Translations under genes and position numbers: made by a program
DNA from: Melampsora larici-populina 98AG31
Lineage: Eukaryota; Basidiomycota; Pucciniomycetes; Pucciniales; Melampsoraceae
Reading direction: 5' to 3'
NCBI RefSeq assembly: GCF_000204055.1
Contig: NW_006768767.1
Coordinates: forward strand, 2,200,176 to 2,264,175
Length of the DNA: 64,000 nt
Shown: positions 46,646-57,838 of the stretch, one piece after another
Position numbering within the stretch: the stretch's first letter is position 1
Layout: the number at the start of each line of letters is the position of its first letter
The notes under the pieces: generated by a model
The model's input: only the letters and a program-made list of their open reading frames with translations
Databases searched by the model: none
What the model was told of the DNA's origin: nothing

Positions 46646-49600
46646 ATGCCAGCCCGCCGCCAAGTTGAGGGATTTAAACCTACTGCCCGTATGATATCAG
46701 AGACTGTTTCTTTCTTGAAACACCTCAAAGAGATAGATTTGCCTCTTAAAGATGTATTACTTACTTTGATCCTGGGTGTTGATGACAACGATGAACTCGC
46801 CACACTGCGACGATACTGGAGCTCCAACCAAGGTTGGCCTTCAACGTTGAACATCCTGATGGCCTTCAAGAAGGCGGTCGTTAGTAAGTCACTGACTGGT
46901 CAACAGCACTGGGATCGATGGATCTTATCTGAGGTATAGATACTTCCTTGTATAACTAAGCTTTGACGTATGCTGATTTGGCCACCCATGATGGAAAACC
47001 TTGTCATTTTATTTCACAGGCTACGAAAATAGTTGCCGCAGAGAGCAGGCCACGCTCAGTCTTTGGACCTCCAACCCCAGCACATAGGATCACTCATTCG
47101 TTCTTTGGTATTGCTCGCACCGCTGAACGCTATGCTGCTCTCAAGAGAGGAACCGGTTTCCTATGGCATCTGATCCGGGGTAGTATTGGCTGTTATCGTC
47201 AAGTGGAGGGGATAGATGAGACAGCCTATCTGATTGACCCTCCAACTGTGTCGGAGTCTGAAGCCGCGCCTAGCAATCCGGCTCAGTCGTCAAACTTTGC
47301 AGCTGCCCACGGCGATGAACTCTCTGAGGTTACAGTCATGGATACTGACAAAGTGCAAAAAGACACTAGTGATTCTTCTAGCTCCTCCGAAGAACCACTT
47401 GTTCCGTTGATTGAACCGGATGTTCAACATGGAAATGATGAAGATGAAATGAAAGAGATTGAGGAAGAATCGGATTGGGGAGATGAAGAAGCTGGAGTTA
47501 TTTATGTTGATTCAGTGGATCGCAAACAATTGTGGACCACACGGGCAACCAATGTGAGATTTTCTTTGGTTTTATTTTTGTCTCCAAAGCTGTTTTGAGG
47601 AAAACCCCTACCTTTGAACCACAATTTTTCGGAACCAGGTTGCAAACACAGTGTGTTCAATGGTTTCCTATGTCTTCAATCGAGGCGTGAATGGCTTGGC
47701 CCTTGAAAACTCTCTGGCTTTCATGGCCTCAGGGGCAAGCAGCAGGTTACACCACTATTTACATCATATCGGTCTAACTGCGTCACGCCGGACTGCCATT
47801 AGGATGGCAGCGCGGCTCACGCATGTATCTCTAAGTATTATGCGTGACCGATTAGCCCGCAAATATGTGATTCGTCCGTTCCTCACGATTGATAATTTTG
47901 ATATCATGGAACGTGTGCATTATTGTCGGCTAGACGCAGCTTCACGCATGTTCCATGGAACATGGGGTTATTTTCACTTTCACTCTAAAGACCTGATTGC
48001 GGAAGTCAAACCTGAAGAGTTAACTTTTGACTCTTTTGTTACCTCAATGCAGGAAGCTGAAAATGCCCCTGTCGAAGCGAAAAGCTTTCTACCTGATGAC
48101 TCACAATTGTTACATTGGGATTCCGTCCTCAGGAGTCAACTTAATCAGGCCTACCTTGACTACATACTCACCAAGAACAACACTCACACCCCAAAGTCCA
48201 TACCTAAGCTCTCAAAAAATCCACACTCAATAGAACGCATCAAGCCGACCGAGCCCGATGTGGTAATGCTTCAGTTGATTGACGCACCAGACTCTTCAGC
48301 AGGTGGGGTTGGCCAAGTTCTCGAACAAGTAGCAAGACAAACGGGGCGCTTGGTCAAAGATAACGTAGATGATCTTCAAATAATTGAAGGTGATGTAGGT
48401 ACATGTCTGAATCTAGAAAGTTTGAGATGTAAGCGAGCCCCCTCAGCCAAGCGTTATGACGGACTTCATAATTTCCTATCAATTCCCGGAGCAGCTCATA
48501 CTATGTGGAACAACGCTCAAGCGCTTATTGGAGAGGGGTGGGGCAACCCGGACGAGACAGACGATACTGGATTCGGTGCTATGTGGCAAACTTTGGGTGG
48601 TCAACCTGAAAAACCCGTCATCAAGAAGGACTTTGGTGTGATTATGAGAATGATATTTCATATTCACAGTGCACTTTTGGTCCATTGCTTGAGGTCAGAT
48701 CTGATATGTATGATGTGCTCAGCTATGTTATAATTACTGCCTGACAGTGATGCTTTGAGAATTTGCAGCCAGGTCAAGGATCAGATGAACGAGCCTGTCG
48801 ATCTTGAAGATACTAAAACGGCGCAACAAATTATTGATACTGCTCATGATCAGTTCATGACGCTGAGCAGCCTGCGAGCTGCTAAAAGCCGAGGTGATAT
48901 TCGAGGCTACAACATGTGATTACAAATCCGCGACTTGGCTACCATGGTGGAGGCTAATCAAGCAACCAAACAAGGTGATATTGGCCGTTTGATGCTGATG
49001 TGGAAAAGGTGGTCTATCATGGCGCACGGCATGTCTGGTCTTTTGCATTATCGAATGCATCTTCCTCGCCTTATCCTCCTCCTCGAAGATTACCTACCAA
49101 GGGGTCTAGCACATATCATCAAACAGCGTGGCCATGCAGATCATTTTGTAGCTAAAGATTTGTATCTCGAGCACCAGAACTGGTGGCTGAAATACTTTTT
49201 TAATCGATCAGTGAGTTCCATATGACGTTGCTTATAGTTTGTTAAGTCTCTTATTGGTTTATAATTTTCACACATAGGGTTCTGGGACTAGAATCAAGAT
49301 CCTATCGGACCGATTCTCTGCAAATATCAACCTAGTGAGTTTTTAGGTTCTTTTTGGAGGTGGCGCGTCATGCGACTTAGATGTGTGATTTTCTTTTAAA
49401 GCTACGCCAATTGATTAGAAACCTCCGATTGAGATCGGGTATGGTGGAAATGTTTAGGCATAAGAAGCATCTGATCAATTCCCGATCTCTTGCTAAATTC
49501 CTAACTTGGAGTAACAAAAATTTGACCAAAACAAATGTAGCACAGCAGCCAGAAGAGAAAAAGGATTTGATGGATCTGGGTTACATCAATTTTCAGAAAT

Positions 49601-49866
49601 TGCTTCAGAAAGAAGTCATACACAAGGAAAGTACCCGATTTCGATGGGGAACCCCCCAAGCGTCATTCCCAAACATAGACGACTTGGATTTGCTTTCGGA
49701 AGCTTCCGGCGAAGCCGATGCTGCGGATGCTCTAAGCAAAGCCAATGCTGAAGGCTCGTTGGATAATTCAGCATCAGAGGAGGACACGCATATGTGTGAG
49801 TTCAAACCATCTTTGTCAGATAAATCAATTCTGAAACTACATACCTTTTGTAGGTGGGATGCATGA
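46646..49866 (+). pseudogene. DUF6589-type protein, candidate transposase, one in-frame stop
   Basis: Six exons: 46646-46933, 47020-47553, 47639-48693, 48769-49210, 49278-49334 and 49402-49866. They join in one frame of 946 codons. The only break is a TGA at 48917-48919 (codon 676), between GDIRGYNM and LQIRDLATMVEAN, where Arg (CGA) fits. The protein matches my recollection of basidiomycete DUF6589 proteins: TIDNFDIMERVH (D about 359), DAPDSSAGGVGQVLEQVA, IIEGDVGTCLNLESLR (D about 526), a GAAHTMWN block, and WLKYFFNRSG near exon 5. An acidic Ser-rich linker lies near 190-260. The spaced acidic motifs could be an RNase H-type catalytic core, but this is inference. It ends 22 bp from the convergent helicase stop. 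Confidence 0.85.
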
Positions 49867-49888
49867 GCATTAGTTATGAGGGTCATAT

Positions 49889-52800
49889 CTAATGCTGATT
49901 GGGTGGAACTTGTGAATGGTAGTGATGATGATAGGTTTTGTAGTAAACATTTTGATGTTTGGAAGTTTGAGTGGAGTAGTTGAAGTCTTCATGATCAGCG
50001 TAGTTTTGAAGATGTTGTTGGTTAGAAGGATGGTTTTGAGTTTGCATAGGAGTGTGGTCGGTGGTCTCATAGTTTGGATAATCGCGGTAGTTTTGATTGT
50101 CACTTCTAAGATGAGCGTAGTTTTCATAGTCACAATGTTCTGTGTAGTATTGACTATAGGATCTATTTTCCTCGTTAGTGTAGTTTTGACGATCAGGTGG
50201 TAACATTCGATTGAGATCTCCATTATTTACTCTGACCTCACCTAAGTAGTTTTGATTATCACATTGTGGTATTCGATTGTGATTATAGTAGTTCTCATTA
50301 ATTTCTCCGTTCTTTTGATATTTTTCCTCTTGATTCTGATCACCGTAATTTACTCTGCCCTCACCTAAGTAGTTTGAAAAATCACGTTGTGGCATTTGAA
50401 TGTGATCGTAGTAGTTCTCCTTATTTTCTATGTTCTTTTGATAGTTTTCCTCGTTTCCGTAGCTTTGAAGATGAGTTTGTGGCAGTGGTATTGGATAGTC
50501 TTTTGAGTAGATCAGATCGTGATTCAAGGGGACGATGTTTTCACTGTAGGTGTTTGCATCGTGATTGTTGTAGTTCTGATTGCGATGAGAGTAGTTGGTG
50601 TTGTTATCGTAGGTGTGGGCATTGTTATAGTAGTAGTAAACATTGTCATGGTGGTAGTTTGGATTATGTTCATACGTAGGTGTATACATACTTTCATGAC
50701 TATCTTCTAATCGTGGTCGAAGGGCTGGCTCTTCTGCGGAAGCGCCCAAACCAATTGATCTTTTGGGAGGTCGATTTGAAACTGGAGGTGTTTTTATGAT
50801 AGGATCCAAGCAAAGTTCAGACTCTACAACCTCATGACCATTAGTTGGAATCGGATAATGGTGAAGCGCCTGACCAGGTGGATGGGTTTGAGGGTCTTGA
50901 GATACAAGAAGCTCTGGAGGTGGATTGCTGATAGTCTCCAAAAAATTTTCGTCTTGTCGAATATCTGACTCTACAACCTCAGGGTCCTGAGTCGGATTTG
51001 GATCCTGTATCATATGAGTTATTTGGGATACCAGTTGAGCTAGCTCCTTTTCTTTATTCCGAGTTTCTTTCTTGGCTTTCCGGACCTCCTTTGCCCAAGC
51101 AGCATCGTATCGCAGTTTTAATATTCCCAAAATGTCCTTTTGATTTTCTTTGTAGACAGATGAGCACTTCCACTGCTCAATCGTATTCAGAACACAATCG
51201 AACTGCCCATCACAAGCTTCACTTGCCAGTACTTTGCGTAATGAAGAATGGTTGACGAGTATGTCAGAATTCTTTGCCGCGACCCAGGCTTGTTGCTCTG
51301 ATAGCATGGAGTCACTTGAAATGAAGTGATCGTCTCTGGGGAATAATGAGCTGTACAATGATTTGAAGTTTTTAAGCAGAAGCGCCTGTAGTTCGATAAA
51401 AGCTGGCGATGAGCGACATTTATCTTTTGCAGGACAAGTTAGAATGGTTGATTCGACAGAAGAAGGCTGTCTCGGTTGTACGGTCACAGTTTCTGGGCAG
51501 ATTGGTACCGGAACTGAGCCGTTAACTACATCAACAAATGTAGCACGTGTGGCATGCTGTTGCGATTCGATCAGGCCAAAGAGCAGGTCAGGCCGACAAT
51601 TTGAGCAGAGACAGGGGGCGATCTTAATTTGCCGATTATATTCCTTGATATACTCCTCATCGTCGAAGTGCAATGGAACATAGCCCAATCTAACGTTTGA
51701 AACTTTCCATCAATAACACTAGATAGCATAATGAAGTTTGAGAAAGGGTATACTTACTCATTGTCTATAGCAAAAGCCACACGAAGACACACAGGTGTAA
51801 TTGCTAACCCATCCATTCGGTCATCATCCGACATTTTTTTGACGTTCTTAAAATCTTTTACCTGATTTTTACCACCCCTGCGACTTGGCTCAACTAGCAT
51901 GACCCCCAAACCAGCGCGGTTATCTCGTCCACAGCGGCCAAGCATTTGACCGATAGTGGCTGGGTCAGCCCGTCCCATCACAATTACACGCTGTACTATA
52001 TCCCAGTTTTGCCCCAATCCTAGAGCCATGGTACAACATATAATTGCAAACAATCCGGCCACAAAGTCCTCTCCACGCTCCAATTTGTCTTCCGCTCCAG
52101 TATCCGCATGATAGCGACGTGCACATGAGCTATTACCATGATGTGTATCGCGAGGACGTCTTCGAGCCACATTAACCGCTTTCATAGTGTTATAGGTATG
52201 GTTCTGAGTTCCGGAGTATATCAGAGTTCGGGGAAGATCACAATCAGGTACACGGTCCGCCGGGGGGAAAAAGCGATTTAGGTCCTTTGCAGACTTGAGT
52301 GAATGACTCATTGTCAGTCTGATAAAACGGATCTTGTAACGGACCAAGTCGGCTCGAATTTCATTGACATCACGATCTCGGCGCCAACGTAGATTTTTTA
52401 GTATTGCATCAAATGCCTTGGGTCGACATGTAGCCGACATGAGGAGTACAGGTGCGTGTTCAGTAGCGGTCAAACGACTAAAGAGGTTTCCATATGAGGG
52501 GCGAAAAATACCAATATCCTGCACTTTTCCCCAGCTTGCTGTTTTACGGGCTAAACCACTCGCGACAAGCCCCCACGTATAGATCAAATGTGCTTCGTCT
52601 ACCACTTTCAAGACAACACGCTTCTGAAAACACTCATTAAAGTACACTTTCAAAAAGAGAGGACTATTGAGAAATATTTCGGGACTCTGGAAGGAATGTC
52701 TGGTAAGTTGATAGAACTTTATTCAGTCAGAGTGATGAACTCACAAGGTAAACGAACTGATACTTTGCAGCTAAAATATCTACAGCTACTTCTGGGGTCA

Positions 52801-53417
52801 TGGTTGCTTGGGTTAAGTTGATTGCCGAGAACTGATGCTTGACTTTGTCGGACACCTGAAGCAATCTGATCTGTCAGTTTCGGTAAGATCCAATTATTAC
52901 TAGTTGAGCTCACCTGATTATCTCCAAGAGCGTCTAATGGGTTCAGAATCAATACAATTGGCTTGGCCACTTTTGGAAAGAGCAAGAGGAACAGCTCAGC
53001 CACTTGAGTTTTTCCAAATCCCGTTCCGGCCAGCAGGAAAGTATTGAGGCCATTAATTAAACTGACTACAGCATCCACGTGTTTTGGTCGTGGTTCGTGA
53101 CCAAAGTGAGAAATACAAAGTTCTATCACATGTTGACGCATGGATTCATCATTGGCAGTGGTAAGCCAATTTGGAAGCGTGACACGTTTGTTTGCAGTAT
53201 GATCGGCGGGACGGGCCAACACGTCTACCAGGCCGGGCATCGATTTGCTTTGCGTTAACGGCATGATTCCGGGTGGGTGGTCAATCTTGAAAGGATTTGG
53301 TGGCGATGGAATGTACAGTTGAACCGTGAAAGTGATCTTTGGCAGTGAGCACGCAAGAGTGAGTTTAGCAAGAGTGATACTTGGCAGTGAGCACGCGATG
53401 TGGCCTCCAAAATGCAT
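49889..53417 (-). CDS. RecQ-like DEAH helicase with Cys cluster and Asn/Tyr-rich tail
   Basis: Four exons (53417-52914, 52855-52745, 52686-51758, 51689-49889) give 1114 residues without a stop. Helicase motifs in order: Walker A LLAGTGFGKTQ (about 131-137), Walker B/DEAH VVDEAHLIYTWG (about 235), LLMSATC, the ALGLGQNW block, and QMLGRCGRDNRAGLG (motif VI). They match RecQ-like superfamily 2 enzymes, which unwind DNA using ATP. A CLCSNCRP cluster follows shortly after motif VI, as in the zinc region of RecQ proteins. The last 270 residues are Asn/Tyr/Gln/His-rich with an internal repeat (NYYDHIQMPQ / NYYNHNRIPQ). A shorter start at 53264 is possible. The intact frame contrasts with the broken DUF6589 partner. 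Likely role: helping transposition or repair of the element's long inverted, hairpin-tipped ends. Confidence 0.87.
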
Positions 53418-53632
53418 TTTGGGAGACCAGGCATTAAGGTTGAAAGAGTTTCTGACTAAGGTTTTGTCTCCGCAGTCGTGCTACAGTTACATTTGACAAA
53501 CCACCAGCTTCTGGAGGCAAAAAAGAAGGGAGGGGATCTACTTCCTCGTTTTTTTTTCGATATAAATGTGCGTCTCACCAAGGCGAACAAAAAGTTTCTT
53601 TGGTGTAAAAAATTTCACAAATAGGTGAAAAA

Positions 53633-53641
53633 GTTTTATAA
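53633..53641 (-). promoter_or_regulatory. TATA-like box in the right TIR
   Basis: The same TTATAAAAC on the minus strand, about 215 bp before the helicase ATG (53417), a plausible promoter distance. Confidence 0.45.
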
Positions 53642-53705
53642 GGACAGCAAATCTCTCCACCAAAAACGCTTGACCCTCACAGGCCAAAACAAGCAAACTT
53701 GTCCT

Positions 53706-53749
53706 GAGTCCCTCGCTTGACGTCTCGCGAGGACTCGAGCGTGGGACTC
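53706..53749. other. Hairpin at the right tip
   Basis: Mirror image of 45669-45712, 11 bases from the element's right end. One CpG has become TpG, which slightly weakens the stem. Confidence 0.8.
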
Positions 53750-53760
53750 TGATGAGTTTA

Positions 53761-54323
53761 TCGGTTACCGAAGGTTTTCAAGGATCACAGCTTTACATAT
53801 ACATACACGGTGAGAATATTCATACACGGTGAGAATATTTCGGTGAGAATATTTCTCACCGTGATGTAAAAGTCATATATGTAACTTTTTTTGGGTTTTG
53901 TTACCGAAGTGGGTGTACACTACAACTTTCTAATTATTATCGTAGATAGTTATCTCCATACCAACATTATTCAAATATCCTTAACAACTATTTGTTTATA
54001 CAATTCTATTCCTCTACAACTTTCTTCGCAACTACATTTCAATTTCTCATACATTTCAAATCATTACATGGACCTTCTCCATACCGATCATATCTTCTCT
54101 TCGACAGCAAAAATCGATACATCCAATCCATTTAGCAGTCAATTTTTTCTTTCAGATCAAGAGCTCTTACATATCCATTCTACATTTTGTAATCCATTTT
54201 CGCCTCATTCGCTTATGCAATCTTGCTTTTATTGCCAATGATGGTATCATTTCTATCTTCTCATAAATTTCTTGTCATCTTAATTGGCATCTGTATTACC
54301 CAATTCCTTATAGCCTCCACCCT
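53761..54323. other. Gene-free stretch with a short minisatellite
   Basis: 53804-53872 holds three copies of CACGGTGAGAATATT, the last followed by its complement so that it can fold. The rest is pyrimidine-rich with a 116-codon open frame (53891-54241) that resembles nothing known. Confidence 0.45.
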
Positions 54324-54762
54324 CAGGATGAGCCCCGACCCCCGAATGCCGGGGACTGGGCTGCCCGGCCCACCGACTTTTTTTCAAAAGTCAGAACGAG
54401 GACCGACCCCGGTATTCCCCGAGCTTTTTCTGGCTCATAGGTCAAGCCCGGCTCCCGTACCCTGACCCCCGACGAACTACCAAATCCCCGGGAAATTACG
54501 GGGATCCCCGAGTCCCCGGCTATTTCCGGCAGAAACCGCTGAGCACAACCTCTCCCAAGCGTGTATTTATCCGCTTTTTACAGCTTGATTTTTCCTCGGG
54601 TTCCCCGAGGAGAGTCACTTTCTTTTGACTCTCAGAACGACTCCCGGGCCCGATAATCCCCGCGGTTCTGCGACCCTTCGAAGGCCAGAACGACCCCCCG
54701 ACCCGACGGGCTGTCCCGCGGGTATCCCCGATTTGGCGGGTCTCGGGGCTCATCCTGACGAG
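54324..54762. mobile_element. GC-rich MITE, 439 bp, 8-bp target duplication
   Basis: CAGGATGAGCCCCGA near the left end is complementary to TCGGGGCTCATCCTG near the right end, which has five extra bases outside. TCCACCCT flanks both sides exactly (54316-54323, 54763-54770). The interior is rich in CCCCGA/TCGGGG hairpins. Duplication length suggests a hAT relation. Confidence 0.8.
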
Positions 54763-54971
54763 TCCACCCTAAAGAATAACGTGGTATGTGCGCTCAGATA
54801 TAAAAGGGGTAAAAAAGGTCACTATCGTAAGTGAGATGATCAAACTCTTTTCTTGTAAAACAAAATGTCTAGCTCAAGTGTTTATAAATCTTTGTTTGCC
54901 TTTCAAAAAAGTTTGCATGGATGCTGACTCGTATGCTTGGGAATGTGAGATCTGCTACCCCCAAGCCATTA

Positions 54972-55147
54972 CAGTCAAACCCGCGCAAATGCATACCCGC
55001 GCAGGTGCATAACCCTTGATAATGCATAGAAAAAATCTAGAATCTTGACGCTTTTTACTGCCAAATTTGACAACAGAAATGCATAACCCGTCAAAATGCA
55101 TAGCAAAAGTCTTCCACCCAAATTATGCGTTTGCGCGGGTTTGACTG
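54972..55147. mobile_element. Pogo/Tigger-like MITE, 176 bp
   Basis: CAGTCAAACCCGCGCAAA at the left and its complement at the right, TA on each flank (54970-54971, 55148-55149). GCATAACCC words recur inside. It belongs to the same family as 57839-58014, in the opposite orientation. Confidence 0.9.
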
Positions 55148-55149
55148 TA

Positions 55150-56390
55150 GATGGTCTTGTCCAATCGGGAGTTCGCAATTCCAATGGACATGTGAAGCAT
55201 ACTACATTAATCAAGACAATCGAGCCAATTACAGTCAGCCATTCGATCCTTTCTGTTTCCAGATGCACTCGAGAAGCTCAAACCTTTTTAACAAATTTGT
55301 CATCTGACTTATTCTACTCCAGTTTGCCTCAACAAGAGAAACCAATACACATGCCCCCTTACAACTAATTTAGTATGTAAGTCATTCTACTTTTTCACTA
55401 ACCACCCAGATGTCTATCAATTGTCTAGCCTCTGAGCTGTTTTTATCACCCTCAATAGCATGCAATGGTTGTGGTAGGTGAAGTGATCCATTATCTTAGT
55501 GGGAGTCACCATTATCTTCATCATCTTTTTATGGCTTTCGACATCATGTTCAGTCGGAGTCTTCTTCTGTCACATCTATCATCTATTGGTCAAAATAGCA
55601 AACATTTGGTCTGATGTGTTCGTAGGGCGTAGCTAGGAATCAGAAAGATCAGTTTATTCTATCCACCGGCTGGTACCTTTCATAGAAAAATTGTCTATGT
55701 TTCTTTGCTTCATTTTGTTCTCCTACATTGGTCGTATCTTCTATCATAATCTTTTTCATCGCATTACGTACAAGACAGCGGAATGGCCTGTCCCTCGGTG
55801 ATCGGATATATTTGAAGCCCAGAGAGATCCCAGTACAAGCAAGCAGAGGTAAGCCTCAGGCTGCGCTGACGTTGAGAGTGAGATTCAAGCATCTGATATC
55901 CACTACAACAAGACAAAGAAATTGAGCTGGTGGATACCGGGCAAACATGAAATGATCTTCGTGGTATGAATCTGATGTGTACAATATTTTGATATCTGAC
56001 TACACATCTCCAAGCAAGACTGATGGCTCAAAGATTGTACATCTTGCTCTGGGGTCTAGCGTTACAAAGAAGATGAGGTCGCGCACCATCATCTATTGTC
56101 GGGTTCCGATTTCTATTCAGCTTCTGTACTTAAACGTGTCTCCTCCTCTGAGTCGATCTCAGCGTGAATTTGAGTTGTAGTAGGTTAGCCTCGATTTGGA
56201 TTTCGGGCTGAGTATATGATCATTTCGGGGTTCTGGTTAAAACCAAGCTAGCCATAAAGCTCACGAGCCAATTCACCCTTCTAAGAAAGGTAAACAGATC
56301 CTTATTGATGACCCTGATTCAAAGACTTTACAACATTTGACTCGTGTATTCAATGGTTTTTTCATTCTATTCGTTTTGCATGTTTTTCTG
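55150..56390. other. Gene-free stretch
   Basis: No coding region, repeat or RNA gene is recognised. Confidence 0.4.
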
Positions 56391-56883
56391 GTGGTAGATA
56401 GATCAAAGATGCTGAGCTATGTTTGATATGAATGTCGAAAGAATCCACATTTCAAACCACATCTGGATAAAAAAGCAATACTAAAATGCACTCGAGAAGA
56501 ACACAACAAGATTTGTTCAAGAAATGCAAAGTAGATCAATTTTTAGAACTCCACCAATTCTCAAAAAAAAACATTATACAAACAAACCTAACATGAATGA
56601 TGAGCCAATCACAGCTACTAAAAATTGGTTTGGCAGGGTGGTAGATAGATCAAAGATGCTGAGCTATATTTGATATGAATGTCAAAAGAATCCACATTTC
56701 AAGCCACATCTGGATAAAAAAGCATTACTAAAATGCACTCGAGAAAAAGACAACAAAATTTGTTCAAGAAATGCAAAGTAGATCAATCTTCAAAACTCCA
56801 CCAATTCTCAAAAAAAACATTATACAAACAAACCTAACATGAGTGATGAACCAATCACAGCTACTAAAAATTTGTCTGGCAGG
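56391..56883. repeat. Tandem duplication of a 247-bp segment
   Basis: Copy 1 (56391-56637) and copy 2 (56638-56883) start GTGGTAGATAGATCAAAGAT and end TTGGCAGG/CTGGCAGG. They differ at roughly 20 positions, mostly transitions. Non-coding. Confidence 0.92.
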
Positions 56884-57838
56884 TTTGACCCAAAAGGTGT
56901 TGTACCCGGATTTAACCTCAATGTGGTAGAGCCTGGGGTCTACATCCAGTGACACAAGGATAAACTGCCATTATGCTGGACCTATAGACATTGTAGACAC
57001 TTGAGCCATGTGGTCCAATGGGTCAACAACCACTGCTTGAGTGGTCAATTAGTAGAATCATACCATTGTTGGACCAAGGTAAGGGACAACTGGATACCAA
57101 GTGCAGTCACAATCTCCCAAAAGGTCATTCCTCAAAGGACCATCCATACACCCACTGGCTTCACTTTGGGAATGTGGATAATATGCATTTGCACGGAATT
57201 TGAAAAAGGAGAACAAAGCATTGAATGAGAAGAAGTTGAACAACAGGACAGAGAGAACAAAAACTTACCTGGATGAGGCTTGGCAGGTCAAACCAGAACA
57301 AGCAAGAAATAGGGAAGAACACAAATGGACAATCAGATTGATTCCAGTGTAAGGAAAGATTGAAAAAGCAGAAAAAGAGAAGGGACAGGGGTAACCGTAA
57401 ACAGAACATCATATGTACAATTCCACTGGTACATTCCATGCATGTGGCTCTGTCCTTTGATCAAATCTGAATATCAGTTCTGGCCTGCCGGCAAAGCAGC
57501 CAGTTACTAGATGTCAAAATCACTACACTACAGTCCAATCAATATCCGGCAAATATCCTGTTTTGCGACATCCAGTGGAGATCTGGCCAATGTGCATTGA
57601 TTATCCTTACAGAGGAGGTTGTGAGCATGAGAGCAGGATATTGGTGCAATATCTTTGCTTTTGGTTCTAGGTTCAACTATCAAAAAAAGTAATGAATTTG
57701 TTTTTTTGGTTTGTTAAGTAGTAAGAAAAGGCAATGAAAACTTCCAATGGGTTCCACCTGATTGTGTGCCGTGTAGTATAGCAGCACCACTTGAAGATTC
57801 ACCAAAAGTCACATCAGATACAATTGTATTGTGCTGTA
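56884..57838. other. Gene-free stretch
   Basis: No gene or repeat is recognised; only short frames on both strands. Confidence 0.4.

Larger units (their letters stand above)
45658..53760. mobile_element. 8.1-kb long-TIR element with DUF6589 and RecQ-like genes
   Basis: Terminal inverted repeats of about 265 bp (45658-45923, 53496-53760) differ at only about two positions. The tips begin TAAACTCATCAG. Inside are a plus-strand DUF6589 gene (46646-49866) and a minus-strand RecQ-like helicase (49889-53417) meeting tail to tail. GGTTACC stands immediately outside the left end (45651-45657) and two bases outside the right end (53763-53769), a possible target duplication. Long TIRs and inward gene order indicate a DNA transposon. 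The gene pair does not match the standard content of any superfamily I know, so the class is left open. Confidence 0.85.
53496..53760 (-). repeat. Right terminal inverted repeat of the 8.1-kb element
   Basis: The complement of the left repeat. Its inner edge lies 78 bp from the helicase start codon at 53417, so the helicase 5' leader and promoter must largely lie in the repeat. Confidence 0.95.

Noticed and set aside
11620..48919. Classical repeat-induced point mutation restricted to TCG
   Set aside because: The inferred ancestral contexts include ACG and GCG as well as TCG, so CpG decay in general fits better.
49916..50710. Hydrophobic plus-strand frames
   Set aside because: Antisense shadow of the Asn/Tyr-rich helicase tail.
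49889..53417. Telomere-linked RecQ helicase gene
   Set aside because: Fungal subtelomeres carry RecQ genes, but no telomeric repeats are present and the gene lies inside clear inverted repeats.
45658..53760. Helitron
   Set aside because: A helicase and terminal hairpins recall Helitrons, but there is no Rep domain, the helicase is RecQ-like rather than Pif1-like, and the long TIRs and symmetric ends do not fit.
45658..53760. Starship-type giant element
   Set aside because: No tyrosine-recombinase captain and no cargo; the only recombinase in the window belongs to a separate retrotransposon.
53804..53872. CRISPR-like array
   Set aside because: Only three short adjacent copies without spacers of regular length, in a eukaryotic context; it is a minisatellite.
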